NCBI RefSeq assembly: GCF_030818905.1
Contig: NZ_JAUTAZ010000001.1
Location: forward strand, 2,356,001 to 2,420,000
Source of the DNA: Microbacterium sp. SORGH_AS_0888
Lineage (GTDB): Bacteria > Actinomycetota > Actinomycetes > Actinomycetales > Microbacteriaceae
Reading direction: 5' to 3'
DNA length: 64,000 bases
The translations under genes were made by a program, and so were the position numbers. Below the pieces are notes generated by a model. The model was not told where the DNA came from. It did no database searches and saw only the letters and a list, made by a program, of their open reading frames with translations. Below are positions 60,760-64,000 of this stretch, piece after piece; position 1 is the stretch's first letter; each line of letters opens with the position of its first letter.

Positions 60760-62351
60760 GCCGCGTTCTCCGGCGTCTCGGGAGACGACATCGTCTCGGG
60801 GGCGAGCGCAGCGACGGGTGCCGCCGACTGCGGGTCTTCCTGGGCGATCATGGCCACGAGGTCGTCGACGCCGACGGCACGCGCGTCCAGTTCGCCGATC
60901 TTATGGCGATCGCGCAGGACGACGATACGCTGCGCGATGCGCACGACCTCCTCCAGCTCGGACGAGATGAACACCACGCCCAGTCCCTGCGCCGACAGCT
61001 CTGCGACCTTGCGCTGGATGTCGGCCTTCGCGCCCACGTCGATGCCGCGGGTCGGCTCGTCCAGCACGATCAGCTGGGGCGCCGTGGCGAGCCAGCGGGC
61101 CAGGAGCACCTTCTGCTGGTTGCCGCCGGAGAGATTGCGGATGAGGGCGTTCGGATTCGCCGGACGCACCCCCAGCGCCGACATGTACTCCTCGACGATC
61201 GCGTTCTGCTCGGCTCGCCCGATGCGCCGCAGGGCGCCGCGCTTGGCCTGCAGGCCGAGGATGATGTTCTCCGCGACGGTCAGGTCGGCGATGATCCCCT
61301 CGGCGCGGCGGTCCTCCGAGGAGAACGCGATGCGCTGATCGATCGCCTGGCGCGGGCTGGTGAGCCGGGTCTGCCTTCCGCGCACCTCGGTGGCTCCCGC
61401 ATCCGCTCGGTCGGCGCCGTAGAGGAGGCGGACGAGCTCGGTGCGGCCCGAGCCGAGGAGACCGGCAAGGCCCACGACCTCGCCGTCGTACACCTCGATG
61501 TCGACCGGCTCGAGCACGCCCTTGCGTGCCAGCCCCGTCGCCCGCACGATGGGCGTCGCAGTGCGGTCGATCTCGCGGTCCGCGACACGAGAGATCTCCT
61601 CGAGCTCGTCGAGCTCGCGTCCGATCATCTTGGCGATCAGCTCGCCCCGCGGCAGATCTGCGGCGAGGTACTCCCCGACGAGCGTGCCGTTGCGCAGAAC
61701 CGTGAGGCGGTCCGAGATCTCGTACACCTGGTCGAGGAAGTGGGTGACGAACAGGATGGCGACGCCACGGTCGCGCAGGCTGCGCATGACGGAGAACAGC
61801 TGCTCCACCTCGCCCCGATCCAGGCTGGAGGTCGGCTCGTCCAGCACGAGCACGCGAGCCTCCGCGACCATCGCCCGGCTGATGGCGACGAGCTGCTGCA
61901 CGGCGAGCGAGTGCGTCGCGAGGGTGGACCGCGTGTCGATCCGCAGCCCGAGGGCCTCCAGATGCGAGGCGGCCACGCGATGCGTCGCACGCCAGTCGAT
62001 GCGGCCGGCGCGGCGCACCTCCTGGCCGAGCATCACGTTCTCGCCCACGGACAGGTTCGTGCAGAGGTTGACCTCTTGGTAGACGGTCGAGACCCCGGCG
62101 GCCTGCGCGTCCGCGGACGAGCGGAAGGTCCGCTCCTGCCCGCCCACGCGGATGGTGCCCGCCGTGGTCTGGTACACGCCGGTGAGGGCTTTGATGAGCG
62201 TGGACTTGCCCGCGCCGTTCTCGCCCATCAGGGTGTGGACCTCGCCGCCTCGCAGCGTGACGTCGACATCCGACAGCGCCTTGACGCCGGGGAACTCGAT
62301 CGTGATGCCGCGCATCTCGACGACGTGGGCGTCGGTGGCCGTTGCTGACAT
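60756..62351 (-). CDS. ytfR: Sugar ABC transporter ATPase (YtfR-like, two NBDs)
   Basis: A 531-residue dual-NBD ATPase. First NBD: GENGAGKST (about 46), VLVLDEPTSSLDRGE. Second NBD: GLLGSGRTE, LSGGNQQKVLLARWL. The C-terminal extension (about 500-531) is longer than in its paralogue at 57132-58655. ATG at 62351 with GAGGAGG. Lies 68 nt after the binding-protein gene, separated by a 14-bp hairpin. Confidence 0.9.
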   Translation of the reverse strand: MSATATDAHVVEMRGITIEFPGVKALSDVDVTLRGGEVHTLMGENGAGKSTLIKALTGVYQTTAGTIRVGGQERTFRSSADAQAAGVSTVYQEVNLCTNLSVGENVMLGQEVRRAGRIDWRATHRVAASHLEALGLRIDTRSTLATHSLAVQQLVAISRAMVAEARVLVLDEPTSSLDRGEVEQLFSVMRSLRDRGVAILFVTHFLDQVYEISDRLTVLRNGTLVGEYLAADLPRGELIAKMIGRELDELEEISRVADREIDRTATPIVRATGLARKGVLEPVDIEVYDGEVVGLAGLLGSGRTELVRLLYGADRADAGATEVRGRQTRLTSPRQAIDQRIAFSSEDRRAEGIIADLTVAENIILGLQAKRGALRRIGRAEQNAIVEEYMSALGVRPANPNALIRNLSGGNQQKVLLARWLATAPQLIVLDEPTRGIDVGAKADIQRKVAELSAQGLGVVFISSELEEVVRIAQRIVVLRDRHKIGELDARAVGVDDLVAMIAQEDPQSAAPVAALAPETMSSPETPENAA

Positions 62352-62375
62352 CGGGGCTCGCCTCCTCGCGATGAG

Positions 62376-62409
62376 CGTGCGGGGACCGGGATCTTCCGGT
62401 CCCCGCACG
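62376..62409 (-). other. Intercistronic hairpin after the sugar-binding-protein gene
   Basis: A perfect 14-bp stem (CGTGCGGGGACCGG and complement) with a 6-nt loop, located 11 nt after the binding-protein stop and 25 nt before the ATPase start. A partial terminator or mRNA stabiliser here would give more binding protein than membrane components. Confidence 0.7.
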
Positions 62410-62419
62410 GCGGATGGGA

Positions 62420-63391
62420 TCAGTAGGGACGGGAGTCCAGGACCTTCGCGGCCTGCTCCTGGTCGAAGGACTGGTCGGCGACGATGGTCTTCTTCTCGAC
62501 CGTGTCGCCGGCCAGGACCGCCTTCACGAGCTCCGCCGCCTTGTCGCCGAGCAGCGGGTTGCACTCGACGATGTAGTTGAACTCGCCCTTGGACAGGGCC
62601 GTCATGCCGTCCTTGACCGCGTCGATCGTCACGATCTGGATGTCGACGCCCGGGGTGAGGCCGGCCGCCTTGATGGCGTCGAGCGCCCCGAGCCCCATGT
62701 CGTCGTTCTGTGCGAAGAGCACGTTGATCGACTTGCCGTACTTCTGCAGGTAGCCTTCCATGACCTTCTTGCCGCCGTCGCGGGTGAAGTCGCCGGTCTG
62801 CGAGTCGAGGACCTTGATGTCGGTGCCCTTGATCGCGTCGTTGAAGCCCGTCGAGCGGTCCAGCGCCGCGGAGGAGCCGGTGGTTCCCTCCAGCACGACG
62901 AGGTTCGCGCCCTTCCCGTCGAAGTTCTTCTTCACCCACTCGCCGGCTGTCTTGCCCTCCTGGGTGAAGTCCAGGCCGACCCATGAGGCGTACAGGTCGG
63001 GGCTGGCGCTGACCGTGCGGTCCTCGAGGATCACCGGGATGTTGGCGTCCTTCGCCTCCTTGAGCACGTCGTCCCAGCCGTCGACGGTGATCGGGGCGAT
63101 GACGATGGCGTCGACGCCCTGGTTGATGAAGCTGCGCACCGCGGCGATCTGCGCCTCCTGCTTGTTGTCGGCCGCGTTGAAGACGAGGTCGAAGCCGTTC
63201 TCCGCCGAGAACGCCTTCTTCATCGACTCGGTGTTGGCCGCGCGCCAGCCCGACTCCGAGCCGGTCTGGGCGAATCCGACCGTGATCGGCTTGTCGCCGC
63301 CCGCCTTGTCGCCGGAGCCGGCGCAGCCGGTCGCGGTCAGCGCGAGCGCTCCGAGCATCGCCACGCCGGCGAGCAGGGTCTTGATCTTCAT
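62420..63391 (-). CDS. ytfQ: Sugar ABC transporter substrate-binding lipoprotein, YtfQ (galactofuranose)-like
   Basis: A 323-residue lipoprotein. ATG at 63391 with GGAGG; lipobox TATGC (Cys22). VGFAQTGSESGWRAANTESMKKAF, KQEAQIAAVRSFINQGVDAIVIAPIT and VILEDRTV match the YtfQ group closely. First gene of the operon ytfQ-ytfR-ytfT-yjfF-second ATPase-LacI. Substrate probably a furanose or similar sugar. Confidence 0.92.
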   Translation of the reverse strand: MKIKTLLAGVAMLGALALTATGCAGSGDKAGGDKPITVGFAQTGSESGWRAANTESMKKAFSAENGFDLVFNAADNKQEAQIAAVRSFINQGVDAIVIAPITVDGWDDVLKEAKDANIPVILEDRTVSASPDLYASWVGLDFTQEGKTAGEWVKKNFDGKGANLVVLEGTTGSSAALDRSTGFNDAIKGTDIKVLDSQTGDFTRDGGKKVMEGYLQKYGKSINVLFAQNDDMGLGALDAIKAAGLTPGVDIQIVTIDAVKDGMTALSKGEFNYIVECNPLLGDKAAELVKAVLAGDTVEKKTIVADQSFDQEQAAKVLDSRPY

Positions 63392-63470
63392 CGGAAACCT
63401 CCGTGTTCCCACCGGCTTCGATGCCGGTGCAGATGATGCCGGTCCTCCCCCGTGGAGTCCGTGGTCAGAA

Positions 63471-63484
63471 TGTTAGCGCTCACA
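63471..63484. promoter_or_regulatory. LacI-type operator in front of the sugar ABC operon
   Basis: TGTTAGCGCTCACA is one base from the perfect palindrome TGTTAGCGCTAACA. The central GCGC step is typical of LacI-family sites. On the minus strand it contains a TAACAT -10-like box, about 80 nt before the binding-protein start, so binding would block the promoter. Confidence 0.75.
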
Positions 63485-63660
63485 ATCACCGTCCGCACAA
63501 GCATCCTTCCGTAACGAATCCGTAACGCACGCGGTTTCGCTGCACTCTGGCGAAGGAGGTGGTCTCACGACGGCGGCGTGGAGGGGCACGAATGTGAGCG
63601 GTCTCGTGTGAGGTCGCGCCTGTCGTGTTCCCGCCCGACGCGCACGGCGCGAGCGGTCGA

Positions 63661-63666
63661 TACCCT
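63661..63666 (+). promoter_or_regulatory. Leaderless -10 box (TACCCT) of the terminal gene
   Basis: TACCCT, 6 nt, then the ATG at 63673. Confidence 0.7.
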
Positions 63667-63672
63667 GGAGCG

Positions 63673-64000
63673 ATGGCGAAGAAGAAGCGGCCGGGGGTCG
63701 AGCTGGAGTTCCGCAACACCGCGCTGAGCGACGCCCTGCAGACGCAGGACATGGCCGCGGTCGCGTTCGCGCTTCGCCACGGTCCGACCGTCGTCCCGCT
63801 CCTGCGCGCCGGCGCGCGCGACAACCCGCTCGATCGGGGCGAGGTGTGGACCTATCGCGATCCCGCGACCGGGCAGATCGCCCTCCTGCTGTTCAGCGAC
63901 GCGGTGCACAAGCCGGAGGCGCTGCCCGCCGCGGTCGCTCTCCAGGACCCGGAGTGGCTGCGTCAGTTCCTCGTGACGCACGGCGAGCGGATCACGACCG
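63673..64000 (+). CDS. SseB-like protein (3' end beyond the window)
   Basis: 109 codons are visible with no stop. The start MAKKKRPGVELEFRN is followed by ALRHGPTVVPLLRAG, VWTYRDPATGQIALLLFSDAVHKP and EWLRQFLVTHGERIT. The strand pattern with FSDA recalls SseB family N-terminal domains, but the match is weak and from memory. Leaderless start. Confidence 0.65.
   Translation, partial: MAKKKRPGVELEFRNTALSDALQTQDMAAVAFALRHGPTVVPLLRAGARDNPLDRGEVWTYRDPATGQIALLLFSDAVHKPEALPAAVALQDPEWLRQFLVTHGERITT

Overview
The window is about 70% G+C and comes from an actinobacterium, most probably Microbacteriaceae (Microbacterium-like). The grounds are the ppa-tilS-hpt-ftsH-folEPBK-DUF3180-bPH2-DUF2520-lysS-clpC gene order, class-E/F-type sortase biology, DUF4192 and DUF4232 proteins, and many leaderless genes with a TANNNT box 6-7 nt before the start codon. 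I see no prophage, insertion sequence, CRISPR array or rRNA operon. The family name is inference; the actinobacterial assignment is secure.

Layout. 1-14.3 kb: end of a DExH/DUF3516 helicase, GH3 lipoprotein, butanediol-dehydrogenase-like enzyme, RecQ, a regulator made of two fused TetR proteins divergent from an MFS/GH3 sugar operon, acyl-CoA oxidase and Tag glycosylase. 14.3-24.2 kb: CPA1 antiporter coupled to a resolvase-like protein without a catalytic serine, a sortase with its cell-wall substrate, small XRE regulator, proline iminopeptidase, glutamate decarboxylase, a frameshifted aldehyde dehydrogenase and a glutaredoxin. 24.3-29.6 kb: GT2-GtrA fusion, a manganese (yybP-ykoY) riboswitch in front of a cation exchanger and a DtxR/MntR regulator, polysaccharide deacetylase, and a Glu-Asp-Phe-Phe tRNA cluster.

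29.8-45.6 kb: M23 peptidase, then the conserved ppa/tilS/hpt/ftsH/folate block. Where related genomes carry panC-panD before lysS, this one has a cysteine-less SUMF1-like gene and a divergent ketosynthase/TetR pair. The TetR frame runs into lysS without a stop. 45.6-57 kb: frameshifted DUF4192 gene, cardiolipin synthase, a lipoprotein with an internal repeat, a DUF2975-like/HTH pair, clpC, an MftD-like flavoprotein preceded by a 30-residue peptide gene, and an ArgA-like GNAT. 56-63.5 kb: a LacI-regulated YtfQ-YtfR-YtfT-YjfF type sugar ABC operon with an additional complete ATPase. The window ends inside a leaderless gene of SseB-like appearance.

Four otherwise intact genes (ALDH, ketosynthase, DUF4192 protein, YjfF permease) each carry one 1-2 nt frameshift. 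This density looks more like assembly error than gene decay and should be checked before any of them is called a pseudogene.
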